DNA of 64,000 nucleotides from Staphylotrichum longicolle (Eukaryota > Ascomycota > Sordariomycetes > Sordariales > Chaetomiaceae): the NCBI GenBank assembly GCA_019096155.1, contig JAHCVI010000001.1, positions 12,673,243 through 12,737,242 on the forward strand, written 5' to 3'. The position numbers and the translations under genes are program-made. Below, one piece after another: positions 36,126 through 48,022 of the stretch. The first letter of the stretch is position 1; each line of letters begins with the position of its first letter. The notes under the pieces were generated by a model. The model searched no databases and was not told where the DNA came from. It saw only the letters and a list, made by a program, of their open reading frames with translations.

Positions 36126-38703
36126 TTAAGTCCCAAAGTCGGGCAGATTAGACCAATTTAGCCAATCCAAAGCTGCGGCGTCGTCCCATGGATACATGCT
36201 GAGGGCTGGATCGAACTCGTTGTTGACCCTGCTGAGCGCCTCGACAATCTGATCGTCCGACATGGACGAGAACTGGATCGGCTCCGACCAGAGCGGCGTT
36301 TCCATAAAACCAGAGACCGGCGGGCTGGGGTGGATAGCGTCGGCCATGCTGAAGCTGGCGCGGGCGTTGCTGCTCCGTGAATAAGCGGCCGAAGCATGGT
36401 GTTGTGATAGTAGGTCGGGTTGTGTCCCCGCACGCGGCCTCCCGGTGGGCTCAGCAGGGGCGGGCACAGCCGCTGCCGCCTTCTTGACAATGTACTTGAG
36501 GTACTTGCCGTACAACGTCGACATGCCGTTGCGATGCTCAGTAGTCAAGCCGACGCGCTCCAGAACCTCTGCCGTCTCCTCGATCAGTGTCCGGACACTG
36601 GGCGCCAGGTTCGAGTTGCCCGCGAATTGGCCGCTGAGCCGCAGGGCGAAGCACGCTGCAAAGGATATCATGATTGCTGTGTTGTTGGGCATGCTAGACA
36701 GCTGTCCCTCACCCTGGATTGCCGCTCGCATGACGTTCAGCGCCGACGATAAACCAGCCGCATGGAAGAAGTGGCGCACTTCGGTCGGGGCTGTCGAGTG
36801 GTTGATGACTGTGCTGTAGATGGACAGGCGCGTATGTGTGACCAAGATCTGCACGTATGGCGGCAGCCGGTGTTGTGGTCCGTTGCCAATGGAGATGCCC
36901 CATTTCGCATGCCACTCGTCAAAGAACTTTTCCACCATCATCTGTATTGACCGTGCAACCATGGCGCCGTCTGCCCTGCCGTCACGAGACTCATCGCAGA
37001 GCGTCCTGATGGAGGAGAACAGCTCATCCTATGCCGGGTCAGCTTTTTCCACAGGTTTCTCCTTCGTGGTGACCTACCAAATCCCTGCGCAAAACTGCCA
37101 TTGACACCAGATGACCATCCATGGTGTCTGCGATATTGGACAGGTGCCACTGGTCGCATCCGCGGAGAATAGGGGTGATAGGGATTGTGTAACAACGCCC
37201 TCTCGCCAAACACATCCTGAAAATATTAGCATGCCCCATGCTCACCCCTGGTGTTCCCGGGGGAAACTCACCCGCGCTCCAACACAAACAAGGCAATCCA
37301 GCACCTCTCTCGCCTCCTTAACAGCCTCAAGCCGAACTCGGAGCTCGGCTCCACGTCTCCAAAACCATCCAACGCTAATGCAACCTTGGGATCGATACAA
37401 TCAGCCCTCGCGATCCCGCCAAAGCTCCCGCCCAGCCCGCCGGGCCCATCCCTGAGTGAGGCGACTGGGACCAAAATCTTGTGGAGCGACAAGTCCAGCG
37501 CCATGGTCGTGGCCATGGACACATACCAACACGTCTCGTCATCGGTGCTGTGTTTCCCCGGAAACATCCACGGGACGTTGACCATGAAGGCGAGGACGAT
37601 CTCGACGGAGCGGTGGCGATCGAGGATGATGCGGTTGACGAGTGTTTTGCAGTGGTTCGACAGACGCCGCGAGAGGGCCGAGGCAGACGGCATGAAGAGA
37701 GCTGCGGCGGCAGCAATCGAGGTGAAGAGGAAGGCAGAGCGCGTCCGCGTAAAGGCGGCCGTGTAGAGGGCGGGATCGAGCCCCCAACGGGTGTGGGCGA
37801 GGTTGACGTGGAAGAAGTTGAAGAGGGTGTCTGCTTCCTCGGCGGTGATGAGGCCGAGGTGGATAGGGTCCAGATCGGGGCCGGTGTCGAGGCTGAACTG
37901 GCTCAGCTTGAAGAACTTTTCGACTTCCGAGATCTTCTCGGTCTGCTTGCCCTGGCGCGTTCGTTGGCGTGACATGGCTTCGGCGGCCACGTGCTCAGTG
38001 CCGGGCTTGGGTGAGACATGCAAGTCGGACGCGCGGGCCAAGAGTTGGAGAGGGTTCTCAGCGTCGTCCACGGCCAAACTCTCCTCGCCAACGTGTCCTT
38101 GAGATGGGGTTGATTCATGCGGCACGCTCATGGCGTCCTGCTCCGAGGCAGAGCTGTCGCCAGCGTCGGACGAGGCGTCGGGCAGGAGGATATCGCTCTG
38201 CTTGGAGCCTCGCCGGAGCTCGCCAGAATTGGGTTTGGATTGGTCGTGGTTGATGAGCGGGAGCGATCCGTGGGGACCGGGTCCGAGGAGCGACTTGAGA
38301 TCCGAGACAACTTTGGTGGCTTCGATGCCGGTGCCGGTGCGCCTCAGGGCCTGTTCCACCTGGTGCAGGGCCTTCTCCAAGCCGGTGCGCTTGCTGCAAA
38401 CTGGTCAGCCGCTGTGTCAGTCTTGAACGGGCAGGATCGCAAGATTGCAGACTTTTTGACGCCCTTGCGACGGCCGACGTGGAAGTCGGGACGCACGCAT
38501 TGGACGCCCAATTGGAGGCAGCGATGGCAGCGGTCGTCGTTGTGGGCGCGGCCCTTCTCGCACTTGATCTTGGATCGGCGACACACGAGACAAGCGGCGG
38601 CCCTGCGGCTGTTCTGATCCCTCAGCGACGCAGCGTCGCGCACGCCGTCGGCGGCGGCGGTCGCAGGAGCACTGTCGGACCGGTCCATCGCGTCGGCATC
38701 CAT
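36126..38703 (-). CDS. Zn(II)2Cys6 transcription factor with fungal-specific domain
   Basis: Exons 38703-38453, 38393-37272, 37216-37078 and 37028-36126 join in phase to about 804 residues. The binuclear cluster is C38-x2-C41-x6-C48-x10-C59-x2-C62-x6-C69 (CLVCRRSKIKCEKG), followed across the first intron by GRRKGVKNKRTGLEKALHQVE, a linker and coiled coil typical of this class. A Ser/Glu-rich part follows. The fungal-specific middle homology domain contains FNFFHVNLAHTRWGLDPALY, VLERGMCLARGRCYTIPITP and a HINHST-like block (VINHSTAPTEV). The C-terminus ends in an acidic/aromatic stretch (YPWDDAAALDWLNWSNLPDF) that looks like an activation region. Targets unknown; the adjacent dicarboxylate carrier is a possible but untested one. 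Confidence 0.9.
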
Positions 38704-40110
38704 CTGCGCACCGCGGGCGCACCGGTGTGGCTTTCGGCCGCTTCAATCCCCGCCTTTTGAGTCGAGTTGCGGGGAGTTTATGCACCAGGCCGACCCGCCG
38801 AGACTGCCGTTGGGGTAATTCGGGGAAGCTGAGCCAGTGACGGGAGCCTGCTGAGGGACCCAGCTGTCAGGAAATGCGTGGCAGCTGAGAGCCGGGGCAG
38901 AGCAGGGGCTGGAAGGTTGATGGGTGCTGTTAGCGTGTGTTCAGGGTCTCCCTTTCCGCCGACAGCGAGAGGAGGAAATGCGCTGACGACGACGGGATGG
39001 GACCGGATGCTGGCGATTCGGAACAACCCCGAGTGCCGCCGCTAAGAGTTGGGCAAGATGGAGTCGCCTCGGACTGTCCCGAGTTTTTGACCCAGAGTCC
39101 CAGACCCAACTCTACGTCGGCACCACAAGTTCCGTTCGCCAGAGGTTGCATTCCATACTTCCATCCTTCCAGGACCGCCGCCATCCATGTCATCTGTGCG
39201 TGGTGAGAGATGAGAAAGCCGGCCACTCCTGCTAAATGCACAGCTGCCCGCCGATGGGGATTTAACCGTGCTCAGCGTGAGCCTATCGGTTTCTCCCGCC
39301 TTGGCCACACCATGGCTATTTGCGACGCAAACGTGCTCAGGCAAATTCTGGTACCAAAGGTAGGCTCTGCAGACAAGTTGCAGACAAGTTGCGGAGATGA
39401 TGCCAGGTGCCCATTGGTCCGGGCCTGTGTCCGCCACATCTCGATCTTTCTCCATGCTGCCATGTGAACATCGCCTTGCACGGATACCGCGTTTACTCTT
39501 TTCATCTTCAATCCACCACTGACTTATCCACAGGAAGGCTGACTGGGGCAACAGCGGGAAAGTAAACACAACTCGCTCCCCTTCACGACCCTGTCGTGCT
39601 TCGGTTTGTGGCCCGGTCTTGTGCCTCGTCATTGTGTGTTTTGACCATGGCCTCGATTGTTGATTAGCATTGTGTCGCGACAGACTAGCAGCGTCTACCC
39701 ATCAGTGTATCCGCTGGTCCAAGCTCTCGAAGGATTCTGTGAAAATGGCATTGCGTATCAAGTGAGTAAACAGGCAAGGTACTGAGTATCCTCGTGGGGA
39801 TGCTTGTGGGGGGTGTCAAAGCTTGGGCCATGGTGTCTTGTGCCAGGTGGGGGTCAGCCGATTGGGTGGGCTGGGGCGACCCTGATGGCGTGTGTGGGGC
39901 TGACTCCAGCAGTCTGGTTTAGCGTGGACGCGCCCCCCCTAGCACGTCGCGTCGAGAGCCGGCTTTCTCGCGTTCCACTTAAAATTGTCCCATCCCGCGA
40001 GCATCCACCTCCACCTTCTCCAGGCCTGGCCTATCCGTTCGTTTCCCCGTTATTCGTTACACGCGTGTGTCGTCGTTGGATCATTGCAAGAAGCTGCCGT
40101 ACACGGCAAG
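38704..40110. promoter_or_regulatory. Divergent region between the Zn2Cys6 gene and MSH6
   Basis: 1.4 kb between two start codons. An ACGCGT motif lies at 40061-40066, 45 bp before the MSH6 ATG. The rest has no gene; a 196-codon minus frame (39042-39632) shows no domain and is taken as chance. Confidence 0.45.
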
Positions 40111-43100
40111 ATGGTGGACAAATCAGCCACAGCGGCCCGCACGCCTGCGAAGGCTCCGTCGTCGGCCACCAAGAAGGCGCCGTCGACAGGCAAGCAGCGC
40201 AGCATTCTCGGCTTCTTTTCTAAGACACCTGCAGCCGGAACCGCCAGCGGAGCCACCTCCTCGCCATCCACCAAGCCCGCGTCCTCGGACCAGCGAGACA
40301 CGTCGCCCCAATGCCTCAAAGAGACCACCAGGGCCAACTCGATGCTGGTTCCCAGACGCACCACCACTGTCACACCCGTCCCCAGCAGCGACGCGATCGA
40401 GCCCTCGAGCTCCCAGGAGAATCGAGATGCGAGTACCGCCAAGGTTGCTAACATGAATCTCCCCTCCCCGACCATGCCTACTGACATTGTGCAGAAGCCG
40501 ATCGTCAGTGCAAAGTCGGTGTTGCACAGCAGCCCGTCTCGAAAGGTGCGTAGCTCGCCAGCTCCCCTTGTCAATGCTCTAATCTTCTTACATGACTTCA
40601 CAGGTCAAAAAAATCGTGAATTACGCCGAGTCCTCCGACGAAGACGACGAAGCCGTTTTTGCCACGATCAAGGCTAGGCGGACAACAAAACGCCGTTCCC
40701 GTGCTGCTGTCCTCGATGACGATGAGGAGGAGGCGTATGAAGCTGAACCCAACGATGCCGCAGACGATGATGGTACTTATACCGCCGGATTGTGACACGA
40801 GCACCAGCTGATGACCTCCCTTAGATGACTTGGAGGACTTTGTGGTCTCTGACGACTCCGACGCGCCGTCGAGATCAAAGAAGAGAAAGCGGCCCGCTGC
40901 CAAGTCAGTACCTCGGAAAAAGTCCAATCTCTCCTCATCTCCTGGCCCCGACCCCCGCTCTCCTGCTGCGGACGATGACGAAGTCATGGAAGATATTCTG
41001 CCCTCGACCTCAACGGCGCAAAAGTGGAAGTACGATCCAGACAATGTCCAGCCAAGCGAGCCCTCATCCAGGACTCCAGCCCCGACACGAAAGAGCACAG
41101 GTTCAAAACCGAAACCTAAACCACACACCAAGGAACCGGAAGACAGGTACCCGTGGCTGGCCAACATCTTGGACGGCAACAAGAACCCACCTGGGCACCC
41201 TGACTTTGACCCAACCTCCATCTACATCCCCCCCTTGGCCGAGAGGAACTTTTCGCCGTTTGAGAAGCAGTACTGGGACATCAAGAAGAATCTCTGGGAC
41301 ACGGTCGTCTTCTTCAAGAAAGGCAAGTTCTACGAGCTCTATGAGAATGACGCCACGATTGGGCACCAGCTCTTCGATCTCAAGCTGACGGACCGCGTCA
41401 ACATGCGCATGGTTGGCGTTCCTGAGAGTTCCTTGGACATGTGGGTCAACCAGTTCGTCGCCAAGGGCCACAAGGTTGCGCGGGTTGATCAGATGGAGTC
41501 GGCTCTGGGCAAGGAAATGCGTGAGCGCGGAAGCAACGCGAAGAAGGTCGACAAGATTATTCGCAGAGAGCTCGCATGCATCCTGACAGCCGGTACCCTT
41601 GTCGACGGTAGCATGCTGCAGGACGACATGGCCACATTCTGCGCGGCGATCAAGGAGTCCGTCGTTGACGGCAAACCAGCCTTCGGCATCGCGTTTGTCG
41701 ATGCCGCCACGGGCCAGTTCTTCCTCTCCGAATTTGAGGACGATGTCGACCTCACCAAGTTCGAGACTTTCGTTGCTCAGACATCGCCCCGCGAGCTGCT
41801 TCTCGACAAGTCCTGCCTGTCCACCAAGGCGTTGCGTATCCTCAAGAACAATACCGGTCCGACCACCATTTGGAATTATCTGAAGCCGGGCACCGAGTTC
41901 TGGGACGCCGATCTCACGCGGCGCGAGCTGGACTGCGCCGGCTACTTTGTCTCGGAAGAGGGCAAAGAGGAAGCGTGGCCCAAGAAGCTCAGCGACGCAA
42001 AGGACAAGGACCTTGTCATCTCGGCTCTCGGCGGCTTGACCCACTACCTCCGCGTCTTGAAGCTTGACCAGAATCTGCTGTCCCAGGGCAACTTTGAGTG
42101 GTACAACCCCATTCACCGGAACGGCACTCTGATCCTGGACGGCCAGAGCCTGATCAACCTGGAGATCTTTTCCAACACGGCCAACGGCGGCCCTGAGGGC
42201 ACCTTGTTCAATCTCCTCAACAGGTGCATCACGCCATTTGGGAAGCGCCTCTTCCGACAGTGGGTGTGCCACCCGCTGTGTAACATCAAGAAGATCAACG
42301 AGAGGCTCGATGCGGTCGACATGCTGAATGCGGACCGTAGCATCCTGCAGCAGTTCTCGTCCCAGATGGCCAAGATGCCGGACCTCGAGCGACTCATCTC
42401 TCGCATCCACGCTGGCGCCTGTCGGCCTGAGGACTTTGTTCGGGTGCTCGAAGGATTCGAGCAGATCGACTACACGATGGGTCTCTTGGACGCCTTCGGC
42501 GGGGGTAACGGCCTCGTCGATAAGCTGATCGCCTCGATGCCCAACCTCAAGGAGCCTTTGGGCTACTGGGAGACGGCCTTTGACAGGAAGAAGGCGCGGG
42601 ACGGCAAGGTCCTGATTCCCGAGCGGGGCATCGAGGAGGACTTTGACAGCAGCCAAGACGAGCTGGACCGCATCAAAGACGAGCTCCACGCGCTTCTCGA
42701 GAGGCAAAAGACGTCCCTCAAATGCAAGACTCTCAAGTTTACCGACGTGGGCAAGGAGATCTACCAGATCGAAGCCCCCAAGGCGGTCAAGGTTCCCTCG
42801 AGCTGGCGCCAGATGTCGGCCACTGCGGCCGTCAAGCGTTACTACTACCGAGAGCTGGAAGACCTCGTACGGGAGCTCCAAGAGGCCGAGGAGACGCACT
42901 CGCAGATCGTCAAGGAGGTCGCCTCGCGGTTCTTCAAGCGCTTCGACATCGACTATGAGGTCTGGCTGCAGGCGATCCGCATCATCGCGCAGCTGGACTG
43001 CCTGATCAGCCTGGCCAAGTCGTCATCTGCGCTCGGGGCACCCAGCTGCCGCCCAGTGTTCGTCGATGAGGAACGGACGGTGGTAGAGTTCAAGGAGCTC

Positions 43101-43969
43101 CGCCACCCGTGCATGATTAACACGGTCGCCGACTTCATCCCCAACGACATCAAGCTTGGCGGCGACGAAGCCAAAATCAACCTCCTCACAGGCGCAAACG
43201 CAGCCGGAAAGTCAACCATCCTGCGCATGGTAAGTCCCCCCTCACGCGTCCCTTCCCGATACCACATGATATACCATGACTAACGGCTACTCAGTCCTGC
43301 ATCGCGGTCATCATGGCCCAGATCGGCTGCCACGTCCCTGCGGCCTCGGCCACGCTCACCCCGGTCGACCGCATCATGTCCCGCCTCGGCGCCAACGACA
43401 ACATCTTCGCCGCGCAGAGCACCTTCTTCGTGGAGCTGTCCGAGACGAAGAAGATCCTCGCCGAGGCGACGCCGCGCTCGCTCGTCATCCTCGACGAGCT
43501 GGGCCGCGGCACGTCGTCGTACGACGGCGTCGCCGTCGCCCAGGCCGTGCTGCACCACGTCGCGTCGCACATTGGCTGCGTCGGCTTCTTCGCCACGCAC
43601 TACCACAGCCTGGCGGCCGAGTTCGCGCACACCCCGGAGGTGCGCGCGCGGCGCATGCAGATCGACGTGGACGACGCCGCGCGCCGCGTCACGTTCCTGT
43701 ACCGCCTCGAGGACGGCGTCGCCGAGGGGTCGTTTGGCATGCACTGCGCCGCCATGTGCGGGATCCCGGGCAGGGTCATTGAGAGGGCCGAGGTGGCGGC
43801 CCGCGAGTGGGAGCATACGAGCCGGCTCAAGGAGAGCTTGGAGAAGGCCAAGATGGGGTGCTATATCCCGCTGGGCGTGCTGAGCGATGTGGCCAGCTTG
43901 CTGGAGGGTCGGGATGAGGTGGAGGAGAGGGGTGTGGAGGTTCTGTTGCGGGCTATTGAGGCGCTTTGA
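40111..43969 (+). CDS. MSH6: DNA mismatch repair protein Msh6
   Basis: Partner of Msh2 in MutS-alpha, which finds base mismatches and small loops (family knowledge). Exons 40111-40545, 40604-40772, 40825-43229 and 43295-43969 join in phase to about 1,227 residues. A PCNA-binding PIP box QRSILGFF is at residues 29-36. A long Ser/Asp/Lys-rich linker follows. The mismatch-contact motif lies in KGKFYELYENDATIG (Phe-x-Glu). The ATPase has Walker A TGANAAGKST, Walker B LVILDELGRGTSSYDG and the ATHYHSLA block. The Walker A is split from the rest by the last intron (ILRM|SCIAVIMAQIGCH). All parts expected of a working protein are present. Long minus frames are shadows. Confidence 0.97.
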
Positions 43970-44796
43970 ACAGGGTGAAGGAGGGGCGCTCGCTGACGTT
44001 GCTGGTTCTCTGTTGGGATTGCTGGTTTAGCGTGCTGGATCGGTGCTAGACGTAATACTTGTGCTCTTGTGTGTTTGGCTAAGGGGCCATGTGGGACTAG
44101 GGGTCATGGCGTTTTCGGGCGTGGCTTGTAGGAAATCGAGTGCTCTGTATTTAAGCTGGGCAAGCAGCCTCGAGCTGTATATCCTATCAGTAACCACGTT
44201 ACTATTAAGATAAGGGGCTAATGAAAATACTGTACTATAATCTAAATTACCTAAAGATCATAGTATAGCAAACATACCTATTGTTAAAAAACAATCCCCT
44301 ACTCTATTAGCTAAGAAGGCAGAGATAGAGCTTTGATTAGCCGCTATTCTGGTAAATCAAAAACTATGTAATCAATAGATATGGGCGGCAAGGCACACCC
44401 CCTCGCCACACGTACTCTTATGATGATTTGTCTAGTCCAACCACTCTGAAACTCTCACGCAAATATGGGAGGGCGACAAGCCATGAAAGTGACGACGTTA
44501 CCCGAGATAGACCGATATGAGCTTTGATAGTCCAGGTAGAGGTAGAGTAGCTCTTGTCTCTTGTACGGGAATTCAAGTCCTCGTCGCAATGATAATGCAA
44601 ACATGGGCGTCGGAGTTAGGCAACCGTAAGGTTCCAAGACTAGTCACGAGATGTTTACTGCAGGAGGAAAGGAGACAAAGAAGGAGTGATTTCTTAGCCT
44701 CACGGCACACGCCGCGTGGCGCCCGTCGCCCTGACCCAATATTCGGACTATCTCGTCGCCAGAGCCCGACAGGATCAGCATTCGTAGACCTAAACG
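43970..44796. other. Intergenic region between MSH6 and the HET gene
   Basis: It begins with ordinary 3' sequence of MSH6, then turns sharply AT-rich (see 44175-44390), then returns to mixed composition before the HET stop codon. No coding frame of note. Confidence 0.5.
44175..44390. repeat. AT-rich, TA-dinucleotide-rich patch, possible RIP relic
   Basis: About 215 bp of low GC with many TA steps (for example TATAATCTAAATTACCTAAAG and TATAGCAAACATACC) inside a GC-rich region. Such patches in Sordariomycetes often derive from transposons mutated by repeat-induced point mutation (established for the group). It is too short and too changed for me to name the parent element. It marks the left border of the accessory-looking block. 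Confidence 0.4.
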
Positions 44797-47091
44797 CTAT
44801 AGAATATCCACCACGGTCGCATCCAACTTGCTGAACCAGCAGTACTCGCGGTAGGCCCGCTGCTCCCATGCGTTGGCACTTTCATCTTCGCGTCTCCTGG
44901 CGCGGTAGTCGAAGCAACCAACCCTGGTGAAGGTGTCTTCCCCCCTGCTCCGGGCAATCAGGCCTCTGCATGTCCATGAATCGCGCGTGTACTTGCTGCA
45001 GAGCTCCAAAAAGACGGCGTTGTTCTCGTCTCGCTCTTCGTCTGTCTCGTTGAGCGCATCGTACTCAACAGGGATCCGAAACACGCCCATGCTCCCGTTC
45101 ATGGCCATAGACGCGCCGGTCACCTCGAGCTTGCCGAAGAGGCCGCGGCCGCTGAAGTCCATCACGGCCGGAAGCAGCTTGATCCGCAACGTCAGGCGAC
45201 CCGTCCCTTCGACGAGTGCGCCGTACGCAAAGTTGGGATTCCGCAGCTGGAGGTCCAGGTCCAGCACTTGCGGTTCCATGTCTTCCAGTTCCGACGCGCT
45301 TTTGGACGGCACCTCGACGGGGCCGTCAATCGCTGTCCACGACCAGGAGGGCCCTTGCCACCTCGAGGGCCGAGGTTTCAGGGGCTGGATGGCCCTCCAG
45401 AACAGGGCGGCAGCAAATGTGGACCGCCAGATGCCCGCGCAGTACATATCGCCAAAGACTCTCCCATAGCGTTCGGCGATGCCCGAGATGGCCGGCAGTC
45501 TGTCTGACGGAATTGTGAGAGACCGGTGCGAATAGACCTTGACGAGCTTGTACCAGTTCTCCATAGCGCCCAGGAACTCGGGGTCGTTGGTTTTGTGCCT
45601 TTTGCCGTCGATGGCGCCAAATCCATCCGCCAGAACAACCATGTCGCCCAGTACGTCCCTCCTCAACTTGTTGTCTTCGGGCTTCTGCCTCCAGCCGTCC
45701 GTCTTGCCGCGGGGATTGTGCTGGCAGATGAAGCGCATCTGGCGTGTGCCAAACTCAACCGTCCTGGGGCTTAGCAGCCTCTCCTGAAGCGTCCAGCCCC
45801 GTGTATCCAGCGGTTCCGCTTCGATCTGAATCCGGATCAGAACCACCGAGCCGCGGTTGACTACTCCCTTGCACTGATAGGGCAGCCTGAAGGCGTCGTC
45901 GGGAAAATCGGTCCCGTGTCTTTCGCCAAGAAAGCCCTGCCCGACGTTCCCAGCACGCGAAGCGGCGATGGTGAAGAGCGAATTTCTGAAGACGTTGGGC
46001 ATGTCCGGGATCTCGTTGTCCTGGTCGGCGTGGTCGTCTTGAACAATACACAGCGCGTCAACCCAGAGGAGGCCGACGCCCAGCCTGTGGCACACAAGGA
46101 CTGCATCTTTCAGCGTCTGCGGAAGCCCATCCCAGGGAATTCCAGCCTTCCACTGAGCAATGGTGGCTCCGGTTGAGATTATTGGCTGCAGGCCTCCCCA
46201 GCAATAACTCAGGGCGGCGTAGTGCTCCGGCACTGCCCGTGATGAGTTGCGCGTCTCTCGAAGCCTGAGCTCGAAGTGATCCGCGTCGGCCGGCTTCGAT
46301 ATCTCAACCAGCCGCGAAGGCAGATAGTCGCCTTTGGGAATGGGGCACACTTTGTGAATCCTCTTGCCTCGCACATCCGAGTGGAGACAATCGTCCACCC
46401 AGCCACGAAGCCTTGCGAAGGTCTCGTCGGATGCGGGGTCGCTCTCGATCGGCTTCGTAGAGACTGCTCGGGAAGCCGGATTGCCTGGATAACATCAAAT
46501 GTCAGCGTGAGCCACTTGTATCTCGTGCGAGCGCGCATAATAGGGGGGCGGGGAGGGGCAGGACCGGGAAGGCTGGGTACCCTACTTGCCTGGCTCTGTA
46601 AAGACACCGAATCCGTGTCGAGTTCTGTACACCATGTGATGGCGAGTTGGATCCCAGAGGCCAAAAAACCTAATCTCGTAATCGTGAAAGAAGCAAGCAA
46701 GCCGCAGCCTGTCGAACGGAGCATCTCTATCTTCGCTGTAAATCCTGCGCAGCGTGTGGGTGACGTCTGGCGGTGGCATCCATTCGTTCTGGCGAATTGA
46801 CGCCTCGGCCACGGCAGCGACGACGTCGTAGTCGGCGGTACCTGGGGCATGATGGCTGCGTGACAGGACCTCCCTCACCGTCGCATCGCGATGAATCCAC
46901 TCCTGATCGAGGAGCCACTCGCACAGAGAACACTTGTCTAGCGCGCCAGTCACAATGTCGGGCGTAAAAAACTCGAAATGGAAGAAGTTCTTCTCCTCGC
47001 CATTCCGGCTGTTGGTTGGACGAGAAGCTTCATCGAGAACGATTTTCTCGCAGTGTTGGCACGAGTGTGGTTGTAACACAACTGGGGCCAT
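44797..47091 (-). CDS. HET-domain protein (heterokaryon incompatibility type)
   Basis: HET proteins trigger cell death when unlike fungal cells fuse (established for several members). Exons 47091-46590 and 46484-44797 join in phase to about 729 residues. The intron uses a GC donor: CCAG|GCAAGT...ATCCAG; the GT alternatives leave a stop in frame. Before the HET domain lies a part with SCQHCEKIVLD and DKCSLCEWLLDQE, usual for this class, then EPGNPASRAV over the splice. The HET domain starts near residue 255 (HYAALSYCWGG), with LLWVDALCIVQDDHADQ and the block RGWTLQERLLSPRTVEFG. The ATG at 47091 has a good context (ATCATGGCC); the frame is open further upstream to 47550, so a longer start is possible. 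The partner and allelic state are unknown. Confidence 0.9.
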
Positions 47092-48022
47092 GATGTTGGA
47101 ACTTGCAAGGCGGCTGAGCAAGGATTCAAGGCGGCTTTCGTCAAGATCGAAGTTGAGCGTCTGCCTGGGAATGGGGGTCTGCTTGGCTGTCGCGGATGGA
47201 GAAGAGGGGAGAATATCCTGCACATGTATTCCGTTCTCGTCAGAGCCTTGTCTTCTCAGATAGAAGCTGAAAGCGACGTGGCTGGTGAGTGGTGACCATG
47301 CATAAGGTACCTTACTGACGGCCATGTCCGTTTTCGGGTTGGATCCGGCGGGAAGGCCGCCCCAGCCCCAAGCCCATGGAACGCCTCCGAGGCAGCACTG
47401 GATGTGACGGAAGCCTGCGAGCCTGTTGCGTTTACGAAGTAAGAGACTCGACTTCGTCCTGGTGTTGTTTGTGGACCTGGGCTTTCCGCGTGAACTGCAC
47501 GGTTGGCCCGGGCGACAGCGGGAGACCGACTCAACGCTCTTGCCGTCCACAAAACCATTGGGATGGAGGACGCGACGCCAACCATGACATGGAAATATGT
47601 GCCCATCACCTCCTCATCCAACCTCGGCGTCATGGTGAACCCCATGGCATTCCCGTCCGTCTCAAGACAGCGTTCAATTGAAGCCATCATCAACCACTGC
47701 AACACTATTGATCCCTTCTGTGCCACTGTATTTCCAGTCTCGCCTGACTTCGGTTCGTGAGGCCGGTTTTGATATTTCAGGGATATGGGCGGTTGATCAT
47801 CCAGCATAAGGTATCAAGATGAAGTGTCACCGCAAGGCAACATGGGACACAAGTCAACTTCCAAAGCCAAACTGGCTAGAGTCCTGCTTGGGCGCTTCTG
47901 CCTTCTCGGCCGGAGCTGTTCCCCCTGAACTCATTAACCCCTGAACTGGTCGATGGTGTTTGCCGTCTGCGGGAAGACAACGAGAATGTGGCATATTTAA
48001 AGTGAAAGTTTCCAAACCAGTC
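47092..48022. other. Upstream region of the HET gene
   Basis: 931 bp. A 65-codon plus-strand frame (47561-47758, starting MEDATPTMTWKYVP) reads somewhat like protein but has no known relative; a 183-codon minus frame overlaps it. Neither can be called with confidence. The HET promoter should lie here. Confidence 0.35.

Noticed and set aside
39042..39632. 196-codon minus frame upstream of MSH6
   Set aside because: No similarity, unbiased codons, in a promoter region.
41103..42899. 598-codon minus frame inside MSH6
   Set aside because: Antisense shadow; MSH6 motifs on the plus strand are decisive.
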